Source: Neobacillus sp. PS2-9 (GTDB lineage: Bacteria; Bacillota; Bacilli; Bacillales; Cytobacillaceae). Taken from it: DNA of 64,000 bases. The translations under genes were made by a program, and so were the position numbers. The notes under the pieces are model-generated. The model did not search any database. It saw only the letters and a list, made by a program, of their open reading frames with translations, and had not been told where the DNA came from. Position 1 is the stretch's first letter. Each line of letters begins with the position of its first letter. This document shows, piece by piece, positions 33,460-40,989 of this stretch. The stretch is from assembly GCF_030915525.1 (NCBI RefSeq), contig NZ_CP133269.1:3879001-3943000 (forward strand), written 5' to 3'.

Positions 33460-35757
33460 ATGAAAACTGCTATCTACCAAAATCAAACCATTGAACTTGA
33501 GCAACTAACCAGGGAACAATATCAAAAGATATTCCTTGCTGGTAAAAATGGAGAGCTCCTTTGTCCTGCTTGCAAGGAAAAGGTGCAACTGTTTTTAGGG
33601 ATTCAAGATCATCCACATTTTTTTCATGCACATGCTCCTAAAAAAGCTTGTTTGGAACCAAGTTCTCCAGTAACCCAATTAGATGACACACCAACCTATA
33701 TTGAACGGAACGGCTTTAAAATACCGCAAGGCAGAACTATTACAGAAGCCCCCAAAGATGTTGAACTTTTCAAGTCTGCAAAACAAATAGAGTATCAGAT
33801 ACCATTTAAACCAGCAGATGCCATACAAAAAAATCAGCGCCCTTCTTACCTTCAGCAACTCGAAAGCCAAGGTGTGGTCCTGGATGATAGCCAGGCGGCG
33901 GCTGTTATGGAAACGGAAGGCTCTTTGCTAGTCCTAGCTGGTGCCGGCAGTGGGAAAACTCGGGTGTTAACTGCCAGGACAGCTTATATGATGGAAGTAG
34001 AACAAACGGATCCCCGATCGATTATGCTTGTTACCTTCACATCAAAAGCAGCTGCGGAAATGAAGCATCGTTTGCTCTCTTATCCAGAAATAAACCGCGA
34101 GAAGATTAACTTACTGGTTACAGGAACTTTTCACAGCATCTTTTACCGTATTCTAATGTTTCATGATTCAGTGAATTGGTCGGCTAATAAACTATTGAAA
34201 AAAGAATGGCAGCGGGACAAAATCCTGAAGGAAGCAGGTAAAGAGCTTGATTTATCGGAGAAAGAATTTGCCTATGACCTGGCTCTTCAGCAAATTGGAC
34301 TTTGGAAAAACTCCCTACTCCTGCCTCACGAAGTTACACCTTCAACAGAGTGGGAAGAGAAAGTTGTCTTTTTATATACAAAATATGAAGAGTTCAAACA
34401 AAGAGAAGGTTTATTTGACTTTGATGACATGCTTATCGGCTGTTATCAGCTTCTCAAAACATCTCCAGCACTTCTTCAACAATATCAAGATCGTTTTCAC
34501 TATTTTTTAATTGATGAGTTTCAGGATATTAATAAAGTGCAATACGAGCTAGTTAAGCTTTTATCAGGAAAAAACAAAAACGTCTGCGCAGTGGGTGATG
34601 ATGATCAGGCAATTTATAGCTTCAGAGGCAGTGACCCTAGCTATTTACTGGAGTTTGAGAAAGACTTTCCCTATGCAAAATTGGTAACACTAGACCAAAA
34701 TTATCGATCCTCTCATGAGATTGTTTCGGCAGCCAATCAAATGATTTCAGCCAATAAATTAAGAAGAACGAAGAAAATGAAGGCTCAATTCTCAGCGGGA
34801 ATACTGCCAAAGTTATTTTTCCCCTATGATGAAGAAGAAGAAGCAACCATGATTGTTACAGACATTCAAGAGAAAATTGCAGCAGGAGCGAACCCTTCCG
34901 AATTTGCGATTCTTTATCGCACCAATGCTGGCTCTAGAGCTGTGTTTGAACGATTAGCGAACTCAAACCTTCCATTTAAAATTGATTTGGACGCAGACTC
35001 TTTTTACGACCGCTATATAGTAAGAAGCACCCTTTCCTTTCTAAGAGTGAGTTTAAATGAAGATGACCCCCAAGCAATTGCTGACATCTTACCTTTTCTG
35101 TTTTTAAAACAGTCTGTACTTAAAGAAATAAAAGCACAAAGCATCCTAAAAGACTGTAGTTTTCTTGAGTCTCTTTCACACTTGAAAACAACACATGCTT
35201 TTCAAGAAAAGAAATTAAAAAAAGCAGTGACACTCATTCGCGGGTTAAAACACTTGTCTCCGATTAAGGCTCTTGAACAGATTGAAAAGGATATTGGTTT
35301 TCTTGATTTTCTTAAGAAACGTGGAAATGAATCGAGTAAGCTGGAAAAAGGATCAGATGACCTAAAGGACCTGAAAGTGGCGGCAAGAAGCTTCGAAACC
35401 ATTGAAGCATTATTAGTACATGCAGAGCATATGTCGGCCATGAATAAGGAAATTAAAAACTTAAGTAAACATTTTACCGATGCCATTAGCCTAAGCACTA
35501 TTCACCGGGCGAAAGGTCTGGAGTATCAAACTGTCTATATGCTTGGTGCTGTCGATGGCAGTCTCCCGCATGATTACGCGCTTGAAACATATAGAAACGG
35601 GGATTTCACTGCTTTAGAGGAAGAACGAAGATTATTTTATGTGGCCATGACCCGTGCACAGAATCAGCTGTTTATTTCCGTTCCCCAGCATAGAAGAGGG
35701 AAAAAAGCGTACCCATCGCGTTTTTTAACACCCCTTAACAAAAAGAAGAGAGGCTGA
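33460..35757 (+). CDS. yjcD: UvrD/Rep-type superfamily 1 helicase YjcD with CoiA-like N-terminal zinc motif
   Basis: 765 residues. Residues about 33-64 carry CPACKEKVQLFLG then FFHAH and a Cys, the same CPxC...FxH arrangement as in CoiA. The SF1A helicase core follows: Walker A AGAGSGKTR (about 163), DEFQDIN (Walker B), GDDDQAIYSFRG, and late motifs LSTIHRAKGLEYQTVYM and RRLFYVAMTRAQNQL. It unwinds DNA using ATP, presumably in repair or recombination. The ATG at 33460 has TTGAGGT upstream and begins the conserved part; an upstream in-frame ATG at 33385 is not favoured. Confidence 0.9.
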   Translation: MKTAIYQNQTIELEQLTREQYQKIFLAGKNGELLCPACKEKVQLFLGIQDHPHFFHAHAPKKACLEPSSPVTQLDDTPTYIERNGFKIPQGRTITEAPKDVELFKSAKQIEYQIPFKPADAIQKNQRPSYLQQLESQGVVLDDSQAAAVMETEGSLLVLAGAGSGKTRVLTARTAYMMEVEQTDPRSIMLVTFTSKAAAEMKHRLLSYPEINREKINLLVTGTFHSIFYRILMFHDSVNWSANKLLKKEWQRDKILKEAGKELDLSEKEFAYDLALQQIGLWKNSLLLPHEVTPSTEWEEKVVFLYTKYEEFKQREGLFDFDDMLIGCYQLLKTSPALLQQYQDRFHYFLIDEFQDINKVQYELVKLLSGKNKNVCAVGDDDQAIYSFRGSDPSYLLEFEKDFPYAKLVTLDQNYRSSHEIVSAANQMISANKLRRTKKMKAQFSAGILPKLFFPYDEEEEATMIVTDIQEKIAAGANPSEFAILYRTNAGSRAVFERLANSNLPFKIDLDADSFYDRYIVRSTLSFLRVSLNEDDPQAIADILPFLFLKQSVLKEIKAQSILKDCSFLESLSHLKTTHAFQEKKLKKAVTLIRGLKHLSPIKALEQIEKDIGFLDFLKKRGNESSKLEKGSDDLKDLKVAARSFETIEALLVHAEHMSAMNKEIKNLSKHFTDAISLSTIHRAKGLEYQTVYMLGAVDGSLPHDYALETYRNGDFTALEEERRLFYVAMTRAQNQLFISVPQHRRGKKAYPSRFLTPLNKKKRG

Positions 35758-35790
35758 CCATTTTGATGTGTTCAGCCTCTCTTCTCTTTG
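35744..35790 (+). terminator. yjcD terminator
   Basis: A perfect 14-bp stem, AGAAGAGAGGCTGA with TCAGCCTCTCTTCT; the yjcD stop TGA is inside the left arm. It probably also ended the convergent spoVIF transcript before the repeat inserted between them. Confidence 0.85.
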
Positions 35791-35798
35791 TATTTTTT

Positions 35799-35981
35799 GG
35801 CTCTGTTAACCTTGCCTGTTGATTTCCACTCCAGACGCTTCGCTTTCCGTGGGTGTTTCGGCGAGCCTCCTCGGCGCTTGCGCCTGCGGGGTCTCCCCTG
35901 AACCATACTCCCACAGGAGTCTTCGCGTCTTCCGTTCCAATCAACAGGGAATAAAAATCAACAAACTTCTTTAACACAGCC
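35799..35981. mobile_element. 183-bp MITE-like palindromic repeat, copy 2
   Basis: The ends are GGCTCTGTTAA and, inverted, GGCTGTGTTAA (10 of 11). The exact 8-bp direct repeat TATTTTTT lies on both sides (35791-35798, 35982-35989). Length equals copy 1 at 6104-6286; orientation is opposite. It inserted at the 3' end of spoVIF and supplies the last base of that gene's stop codon. Confidence 0.88.
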
Positions 35982-36235
35982 TATTTTTTATTCATCATTT
36001 TGGTGATTGTATTGAAGTCAAGCTGCTTACCATCATTCACAATTGATTTTACAATTTGATCTTCCATATCCTTACTTACCGGTTTATTGGCAATTTGGGA
36101 AACTCTTCTAATCACATTACGGACAGTTTTTTCATCTTTAAAATTCGCATTTTGCAGAGAATTAGCAAGGTCGAAAATATCCTTCATATTTACGCCCGTT
36201 TTGTTTTCTATATTTTTAAAGAAACCATTATCCAT
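35981..36235 (-). CDS. spoVIF: Stage VI sporulation protein F (SpoVIF)
   Basis: An 84-residue small protein needed for spore coat assembly in B. subtilis. The family pattern is clear: FFKNIENKTGVNMKDIFDLANSLQNANFKDEKTVR in overall layout, then DGKQLDFNTITKMMN. The ATG at 36235 is favoured; AAGGAGTG lies upstream, and a further ATG at 36256 has no site. The stop TAG uses two bases of the MITE target duplication and one base of the MITE. Before insertion the frame would have read on for a few codons. Confidence 0.88.
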   Translation of the reverse strand: MDNGFFKNIENKTGVNMKDIFDLANSLQNANFKDEKTVRNVIRRVSQIANKPVSKDMEDQIVKSIVNDGKQLDFNTITKMMNKK

Positions 36236-36245
36236 CGAAAATTCA

Positions 36246-36282
36246 CACTCCTTCATAAACTACTTTATTGTATGAAGGAGTG
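36246..36282. repeat. 12-bp inverted repeat between spoVIF and a tiny plus-strand frame
   Basis: CACTCCTTCATA and TATGAAGGAGTG are exact inverted arms 13 bp apart. Each arm contains the ribosome site (GGAGTG) of one of two divergent frames, so the two leaders mirror each other. Confidence 0.6.
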
Positions 36283-36287
36283 TTAAA

Positions 36288-36350
36288 ATGGTGAATAAAA
36301 TGGGAAAAGCTAAAAAGAAACAAGTGTTAAGAAAGGGTCGGCCATATTAA
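36288..36350 (+). CDS. Possible 20-residue basic peptide
   Basis: A short frame MVNKMGKAKKKQVLRKGRPY with a good ribosome site GAAGGAG 7-8 bp before the ATG. It is strongly basic and unrelated to anything I know. It lies divergent from spoVIF, and its end overlaps the yjcZ terminator arm. It could be a real small spore peptide or a chance frame. Confidence 0.35.
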   Translation: MVNKMGKAKKKQVLRKGRPY

Positions 36351-36366
36351 TGGGCCAACCCTTTCC
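36326..36366 (-). terminator. Terminator of the YjcZ gene
   Basis: On the minus strand AAAGGGTTGGCC and GGCCGACCCTTT pair fully over 12 bp with a 9-base loop; the T-run after it is short. Confidence 0.65.
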
Positions 36367-36388
36367 TTCAGTTTAAGCTCCATATTTC

Positions 36389-36508
36389 TTAATAGAAGCT
36401 TGCACCAACAATGATTAAAAGGATGAACAATACGACGATTAGAACAAAAGTTGAACCGCCGCCGTATCCACCGCCGTAGCCGTAGCCGCCGCCATATCCA
36501 CACCACAT
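36389..36508 (-). CDS. YjcZ-family small sporulation membrane protein
   Basis: 39 residues: a Gly/Tyr-rich head ([16 protein letters not shown]) followed by one hydrophobic helix ([15 protein letters not shown]). This is the YjcZ family signature. A perfect GAGGTGA ribosome site lies 4 bp before the ATG. Family members are made during sporulation; their role is unclear. Confidence 0.92.
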   Translation of the reverse strand: MWCGYGGGYGYGGGYGGGSTFVLIVVLFILLIIVGASFY

Positions 36509-36613
36509 AGACTGTCACCTCACTTTTGTAATCTCACTAATAACATATGAAAGTACATAAAAAAGTGTATAGGCATGACAGACTAAACAAGAAAAACAGG
36601 TAAAATTGTGTTT

Positions 36614-36970
36614 TTACCCTTTTGGCTTAAAAATAAGTGCGCCGATAAATCCAAAAATAATGGCAGCCGAAATTCCAGAGCTTGTCACTTGGAACATCCC
36701 CGTTAATACTCCAATAATTCCATGTGCCTTGGCATCCTGTAAGGCTCCATGGACGAGGGCATTACCAAAACTGGTAATTGGAATGGTTGCCCCTGCCCCG
36801 GCGAAGTCGACCAATGGCTCATACAACCCGAAACCATCCAGAACTGCACCGGCAACAACGAGCAAGCTTAAAGTATGACCTGGAGTCAGTTTAGCTACAT
36901 CAAATAATAGTTGTCCAATGACGCAGATTATTCCACCCACTACAAAGGCCCAGAAAAACATCGCTAACAC
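36614..36970 (-). CDS. spoVAE: Stage V sporulation protein AE (SpoVAE/SpoVAEb)
   Basis: A 118-residue membrane protein with about 4 helices and the family segment [30 protein letters not shown]. SpoVA proteins form the dipicolinic-acid channel of spores. The GTG start at 36970 follows GGGGTGA in the end of spoVAD. It is the last gene of a four-gene spoVA-type operon. Confidence 0.92.
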   Translation of the reverse strand: MLAMFFWAFVVGGIICVIGQLLFDVAKLTPGHTLSLLVVAGAVLDGFGLYEPLVDFAGAGATIPITSFGNALVHGALQDAKAHGIIGVLTGMFQVTSSGISAAIIFGFIGALIFKPKG

Positions 36971-36976
36971 AAAGGC

Positions 36977-38002
36977 TCACCCCATCTCTCCATTCATTTC
37001 TATTGCCACAGCGTGTGCAATACACGGGATTGATTCATTCTGCTGGAAACTTAACGGTGACAATAAAGCCCCTGTTGCAACAACTAAAATTCTTCTATAT
37101 TGCCCTTTTTTCATTTGATTTAATAAGTGACCATATAAAACGGTTGCTGAGCATCCTGCACCGCTTCCCCCTGATTGTGCAGGTTGGTCTTCCTTGTAAA
37201 TCAATAAACCACAATCTTGGAATTGTCTTCGCTCCAATTTAAGGCCGCTTTTGTTTAATAATTCAAAGGCAGTATCATGTCCGATTCTTCCAAGGTCGCC
37301 GGTAACAATTAAATCATAATAGGATGGGTCCAACTCTAAGTCACGAAAATGAGCCATGATGGTATCTGCCGCAGCTGGCGCCATTGCCCCACCCATGTTA
37401 AATGGATCGGTTAAGCCCATATCAATCACTTTTCCGATGGTTGCTGCAGTTGTCACAGGTTCGAAACGATCAGGTTCATTAGGCTGCACAAGTGCTACTC
37501 CTGCACCCGTAATGGTCCATTGCGCGGTAGGAGGTTTTTGACCACCATATTCAGTTGGATACCGAAACTGTTTCTCTACTGCTGCGTTATGGCTTGATGC
37601 ACCTGTAAGGACGTATTTAGCTCCCTGGTAGTTCACCACGAAAGAAGACAGCGCTAAGCCTTCCATGGAAGTCGAGCAAGCGCCAAACAGACCAAAGTAT
37701 GGAATCTGCATCGTCCGTGCCGCAAAACTCGTCGGTGTGATTTGATTGATCAAATCTCCTGCAAATAAAAATTGGATTTGTTCTTTTTGAACTTTTCCTT
37801 TATCCAAGGCAACCTTAATTGCTTCTTCAAGTAATAATCTATGGGCCTTTTCATAGGACTCTTTTCCCATCCATAAGTCTTCATACAATAAATCAAAATC
37901 ATTGGCCAATTTTCCATTTGCTTCAAATGGTCCACCCGTTACGCCAGTTGCTGTGATCATTGGGCGGTTTGCGAACACCCATGATTGATGCCCTTTTAAC
38001 AA
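36977..38002 (-). CDS. spoVAD: Stage V sporulation protein AD (SpoVAD)
   Basis: 341 residues with a thiolase/ketosynthase-like fold. Family traits include ASSHNAAVEKQFRYPTEYGG and FGACSTSMEGLALS. It binds dipicolinate in the SpoVA channel complex. It starts with TTG directly after the spoVAC stop (TAATTG), with GGGGGG inside spoVAC as ribosome site, so translation is coupled. Confidence 0.94.
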   Translation of the reverse strand: MLKGHQSWVFANRPMITATGVTGGPFEANGKLANDFDLLYEDLWMGKESYEKAHRLLLEEAIKVALDKGKVQKEQIQFLFAGDLINQITPTSFAARTMQIPYFGLFGACSTSMEGLALSSFVVNYQGAKYVLTGASSHNAAVEKQFRYPTEYGGQKPPTAQWTITGAGVALVQPNEPDRFEPVTTAATIGKVIDMGLTDPFNMGGAMAPAAADTIMAHFRDLELDPSYYDLIVTGDLGRIGHDTAFELLNKSGLKLERRQFQDCGLLIYKEDQPAQSGGSGAGCSATVLYGHLLNQMKKGQYRRILVVATGALLSPLSFQQNESIPCIAHAVAIEMNGEMG

Positions 38003-38482
38003 TTACAAAACCCCCCACATCACAAGTAGCGTTTTAATTAATGCAACTACAAAAGCGGAAAAAACTCCGAAGAGAATGACCGATCCAGCCAATTTAAACA
38101 TATTTCCACCAACTCCAAGAACAAACCCTTCTGTCCGGTGCTCAATGGCAGCCGAGATGACTGCATTACCAAAACCAGTTACCGGCACAGCACTCCCTGC
38201 TCCTGCAAATTGACCTAATCGATCGTAAACGCCAAACCCAGTTAATAGCATTGAAAAAAAGACCATAGTTGCGACTGTTGGGTTTCCAACGCTCTGTTCA
38301 GTAAAATTAAAAAAGTAAATATAAAAATAACTAACAGCTTGACCAATTACACAAATGAGCCCACCTACAAAAAAAGCTTTTATACAATTCTTTAAGACCG
38401 GTCTCTTTATTTCATGTTTTTGCTGTAGTTGTTGATAGTTTCGCTGCTGAAGTGTGGTGTTTTTTTGTTTGTTACTCGGCAT
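38003..38482 (-). CDS. spoVAC: Stage V sporulation protein AC (SpoVAC)
   Basis: A 159-residue membrane protein with a polar N-terminus and about 4 helices; GVYDRLGQFAGAGSAVPVTGFGNAV is typical. SpoVAC acts as the mechanosensitive dipicolinate channel. The ribosome site is AAGGGGAG. It shares the same fold with SpoVAE downstream, which shows similar GAGxxxPxTxFGNA sequence. Confidence 0.94.
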   Translation of the reverse strand: MPSNKQKNTTLQQRNYQQLQQKHEIKRPVLKNCIKAFFVGGLICVIGQAVSYFYIYFFNFTEQSVGNPTVATMVFFSMLLTGFGVYDRLGQFAGAGSAVPVTGFGNAVISAAIEHRTEGFVLGVGGNMFKLAGSVILFGVFSAFVVALIKTLLVMWGVL

Positions 38483-38497
38483 CGTATTCTCCCCTTC

Positions 38498-38965
38498 TTA
38501 CTTCATATCTTCTGTCATTTTTACAATTTCATTAAAGCGTTTTTCAGCTTTCTGGTCAGAGAAATCAGATGATTTAATATGTTCCTTTAGTCTCACAGCT
38601 TCTAAAAATACCTTATAATCGCTTGAAACTGTAAAGTTTTCTTTTGGGTATTTTTCCTCCAGCATCTTATTTACATTTTTTTCTATCGCTTTCATTCGAA
38701 AACGATGTAAATGTTTAACTTTATAAACAACTAAAGTATCTTTCTTACCCTTGACCACAGCAACATCGTAAAGCTCTGGATGAGAACTAACATCCTTTTT
38801 AATTTCTTCCACTCGGTCACTATGCTTCTTATTAGAAATAATAACCGGCTTAGGATTAGTTGTTTTCATGAGAGCTAACTGGCTATCCTTGACCGGCTCA
38901 TTATTCCTACAAGCGGAAAGTAAAATTAGACAGGCGAATAATATAAATCGATAAAAAGTGATCAT
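38498..38965 (-). CDS. YhcN/YlaJ-family sporulation lipoprotein
   Basis: 155 residues; signal peptide with lipobox LSAC (Cys about 18), then a mixed domain of the YhcN/YlaJ type. The ATG at 38965 is chosen over the longer frame (39013) because AAGGAAGGGG precedes it and it gives a clean signal peptide. It leads the operon before spoVAC, the same order found in second or mobile spoVA operons of Bacillus spores. Confidence 0.8.
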   Translation of the reverse strand: MITFYRFILFACLILLSACRNNEPVKDSQLALMKTTNPKPVIISNKKHSDRVEEIKKDVSSHPELYDVAVVKGKKDTLVVYKVKHLHRFRMKAIEKNVNKMLEEKYPKENFTVSSDYKVFLEAVRLKEHIKSSDFSDQKAEKRFNEIVKMTEDMK

Positions 38966-39075
38966 TTGATTCCCCTTCCTTATTCCATTATTTATTATTA
39001 GTTTTTTCGACAAAGCCCAAAATTATGACAACATCATCTTTATTTTTACTAATAACCCTTTGAGTAAAATAAAAA

Positions 39076-39103
39076 AAACTGCCAGATTAACTAGCAGTTT
39101 TTC
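39076..39103. terminator. Hairpin terminator upstream of YhcN gene / after small basic gene
   Basis: AAAAACTGC... pairs with GCAGTTTTT: arms AAAACTGC and GCAGTTTT around 10-11 bases, with T or A runs on both sides. It ends the small gene at 39106 on the minus strand. Confidence 0.75.
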
Positions 39104-39105
39104 AA

Positions 39106-39225
39106 TCACTTTGAAGTTTTCTTTCCACATCCGCAGCCTTTTTTCTTAATCTTATTGGACGGTTTATAAGATTGAATTGTTTGTGTGGTTTGTGTTGATT
39201 GTGTATTTTTCTTATTCGTATCCAT
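39106..39225 (-). CDS. Small basic Cys-containing protein (39 residues), unknown
   Basis: An unrecognised short gene with a strong ribosome site (AGGAGAGAGG). Residues 1-22 are rich in Thr, Gln and Asn; the end is Lys-rich with GCGCGKK. It has its own terminator and lies among spore coat genes, so a spore role is plausible but unproven. Unlike random frames it has a well-placed site, a clean stop and a terminator. Confidence 0.55.
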   Translation of the reverse strand: MDTNKKNTQSTQTTQTIQSYKPSNKIKKKGCGCGKKTSK

Positions 39226-39304
39226 CTACCTCTCTCCTTTTGTCGAAAAAATTTCTACTAAGATAGAATATGAACGACAACTATGTCTTGTCTCAGCGAA
39301 ACAA

Positions 39305-39661
39305 TTAATTTCTGATAAATTGCTGAACAAATAGTTCTAAAATGGAAGCCAACCCGGCTATCGCCAATATAAGAGTAATAGGTTCCGATACAACAGGGTA
39401 AAAATAATTGAATCCTATTATGAATGCTGCTGCCCAAATGCCAGTACACCAATAACAACTTAATAGTTCACCCATAAATTTCTTTATCCCTGTTCTTTTC
39501 GTAATATAATAAACCTCTATCTCCCCGTCCTCATTCTTCTCACTTATTTCATCAAAAAAGGGTTGACGAATAAATTCAGTTATCTTATCGAATACAAGTA
39601 ATCGTGTTAACCGAAAGCTAGCCAAGGATAAGACTAAGAAGCTGAGAAACGTTATTTTCAT
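39305..39661 (-). CDS. DUF1360 sporulation membrane protein (YjcA-like)
   Basis: 118 residues with an N-terminal helix containing FRLTRLLVFDKI, a middle polar part, then ELLSCYWCTGIWAA (Cys pair) and a C-terminal helix. This pattern is DUF1360, which includes B. subtilis YjcA beside cotZ. The ribosome site is AAAGGGTGA. Function unknown. Confidence 0.85.
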   Translation of the reverse strand: MKITFLSFLVLSLASFRLTRLLVFDKITEFIRQPFFDEISEKNEDGEIEVYYITKRTGIKKFMGELLSCYWCTGIWAAAFIIGFNYFYPVVSEPITLILAIAGLASILELFVQQFIRN

Positions 39662-39812
39662 GGTTATTCACCCTTTCCTTTTCGAAAACCCTGCGGAAAT
39701 TCCTCATTATACGCCTAATTTAGCTAAAACAGGCTATTGTCCGTAACCCAAAACCGCTCTGTTAAATATGTTAGTAGTGTAAGACATATCACGAATAAGG
39801 AGGAAAAAATAA

Positions 39813-40322
39813 ATGGGTTGTGGAAGAAATCATCATGACAATGACAGTGCAAACTGTGTTTGCCAAGTAGTTCGTGCCATTAAAGACATCCAAGATAATG
39901 CTGTAGAAGAAGAGTGTGCTGAATGTACCAGCTGTTTTACTGAACCACTAGGTACGCTAGTATCACCATCTAGGAGAGATCCGGTTGATACTCGTGTATT
40001 TGTGTTAAGTACAGCAGACGGTTCACCATTCCATGCGTTCTTTAGCAACGAAAGTAATGCTTGTGTGTCCATCTACTTCCGAGTAGAAGACGTATTCGAT
40101 AACTGCTGTGCAACACTTCGTGTTTTAGTACCAGGCAAACGTGATGGCGGAAACTTCTGTCCAGTAAACTTAGTTTCTGGCGGAGATAAATGCTGTATTG
40201 ACCTTACAAAGGTTTGCCAGGTTGAACGCTTCCGTGCAAGCAACGACTGTATTACAGTTGATTTAAGCTGCTTCTGTGCAGTACAATGTATCGCAGACGT
40301 TAACCTAGGTATCTGTAACTAA
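39813..40322 (+). CDS. cotZ: Spore coat crust protein CotZ/CotY family
   Basis: A 169-residue Cys-rich protein (about 16 Cys) starting MGCGRNHHD. CVCQVVRAIKDIQ, FESNACVSIYFRVEDV-like and CCATLRVLVP segments are typical of CotZ/CotY/ExsY. These proteins build the disulfide-linked crust or exosporium base. The ribosome site is AAGGAGG. It is convergent with cotO, as expected at this locus. CotY versus CotZ cannot be separated by eye. Confidence 0.92.
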   Translation: MGCGRNHHDNDSANCVCQVVRAIKDIQDNAVEEECAECTSCFTEPLGTLVSPSRRDPVDTRVFVLSTADGSPFHAFFSNESNACVSIYFRVEDVFDNCCATLRVLVPGKRDGGNFCPVNLVSGGDKCCIDLTKVCQVERFRASNDCITVDLSCFCAVQCIADVNLGICN

Positions 40323-40342
40323 GAAATCAAAAAATGTATATT

Positions 40343-40371
40343 AGCCAGTCGTTTATCGGCTGGCTTTTTTA
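40343..40371. terminator. Terminator between cotZ and cotO
   Basis: AGCCAG and CTGGCT arms, with partial inner pairing, followed by six T. It serves convergent cotZ and possibly cotO. Confidence 0.85.
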
Positions 40372-40869
40372 TTATCTTTTTATACCAATCATAATAATGT
40401 CCTTTAACTCCACTAAAGGAATATCTATCGTTGATTGGTCATGAAATTGAATGGTAATCTGACCGTCATCATAGGCAGTTAAGTAACCGGTATAATTCTC
40501 TTCTTTTGTATAAAAGACACAAGGAACTGGCGGTAATACTTTAGGAAAATTAATTAAATAATCCAATCGTTCTTTAATATTCAAATCTTTAAAGGGTTTT
40601 ACCCTTTTAAAAGATGATTTTGGTTCTTGCTGGTGAAGGTTGTCTGAGGATGGAAGTGTGGCTTCTTTTTTTGTTTCAGCTTCTTGCACGATTTCTTTTT
40701 TAGCAAGAGATATTTTCATCTTACTTTCTGTTTCAACCAGTTTCTCTTCCTCTAGGTCCTCTTGGTCCCCTTTACTAATATAAATTTCTTGCATGTTTGT
40801 ATTAGAAGGAGTTCTAGAAAATGGCTGATTAACATATAAAAGCGGTCCTTGATTCTTCTTAGTTGACAT
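40372..40869 (-). CDS. cotO: Spore coat protein CotO
   Basis: 165 residues. The N-terminus reads GPLLYVNQP as in CotO, the centre is acidic and low-complexity, and the C-terminal half (IKERLDYLINFPKVLPPVPC, then a beta-rich part with TGYLTAYDDGQITIQF) is the conserved domain. It is an outer-coat morphogenetic protein. The ribosome site is AGGAGG. Confidence 0.9.
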   Translation of the reverse strand: MSTKKNQGPLLYVNQPFSRTPSNTNMQEIYISKGDQEDLEEEKLVETESKMKISLAKKEIVQEAETKKEATLPSSDNLHQQEPKSSFKRVKPFKDLNIKERLDYLINFPKVLPPVPCVFYTKEENYTGYLTAYDDGQITIQFHDQSTIDIPLVELKDIIMIGIKR

Positions 40870-40956
40870 GTACAGTACCTCCTATCGCGTAATTCTACAC
40901 TTTATATGTATGCGAAAAGCCTACACGCGTTCATGCTAAATAGGTAAATCCCCATA

Positions 40957-40985
40957 TAAAAAGCCCGCTTTGGCAGCGGGCTTCT
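40957..40985 (-). terminator. fabI terminator
   Basis: GCCCGCT and AGCGGGC arms, loop of 5, followed on the minus strand by TTTTTAT. Confidence 0.9.
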
Positions 40986-40989
40986 TATA

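Noticed and set aside
36056..36286. Plus-strand frames across spoVIF
   Set aside because: Shadows of spoVIF in other frames without ribosome sites.
39740..39812. Sigma-K promoter before cotZ
   Set aside because: CATATCACG is only a partial -10 match and no good -35 is at the right distance.
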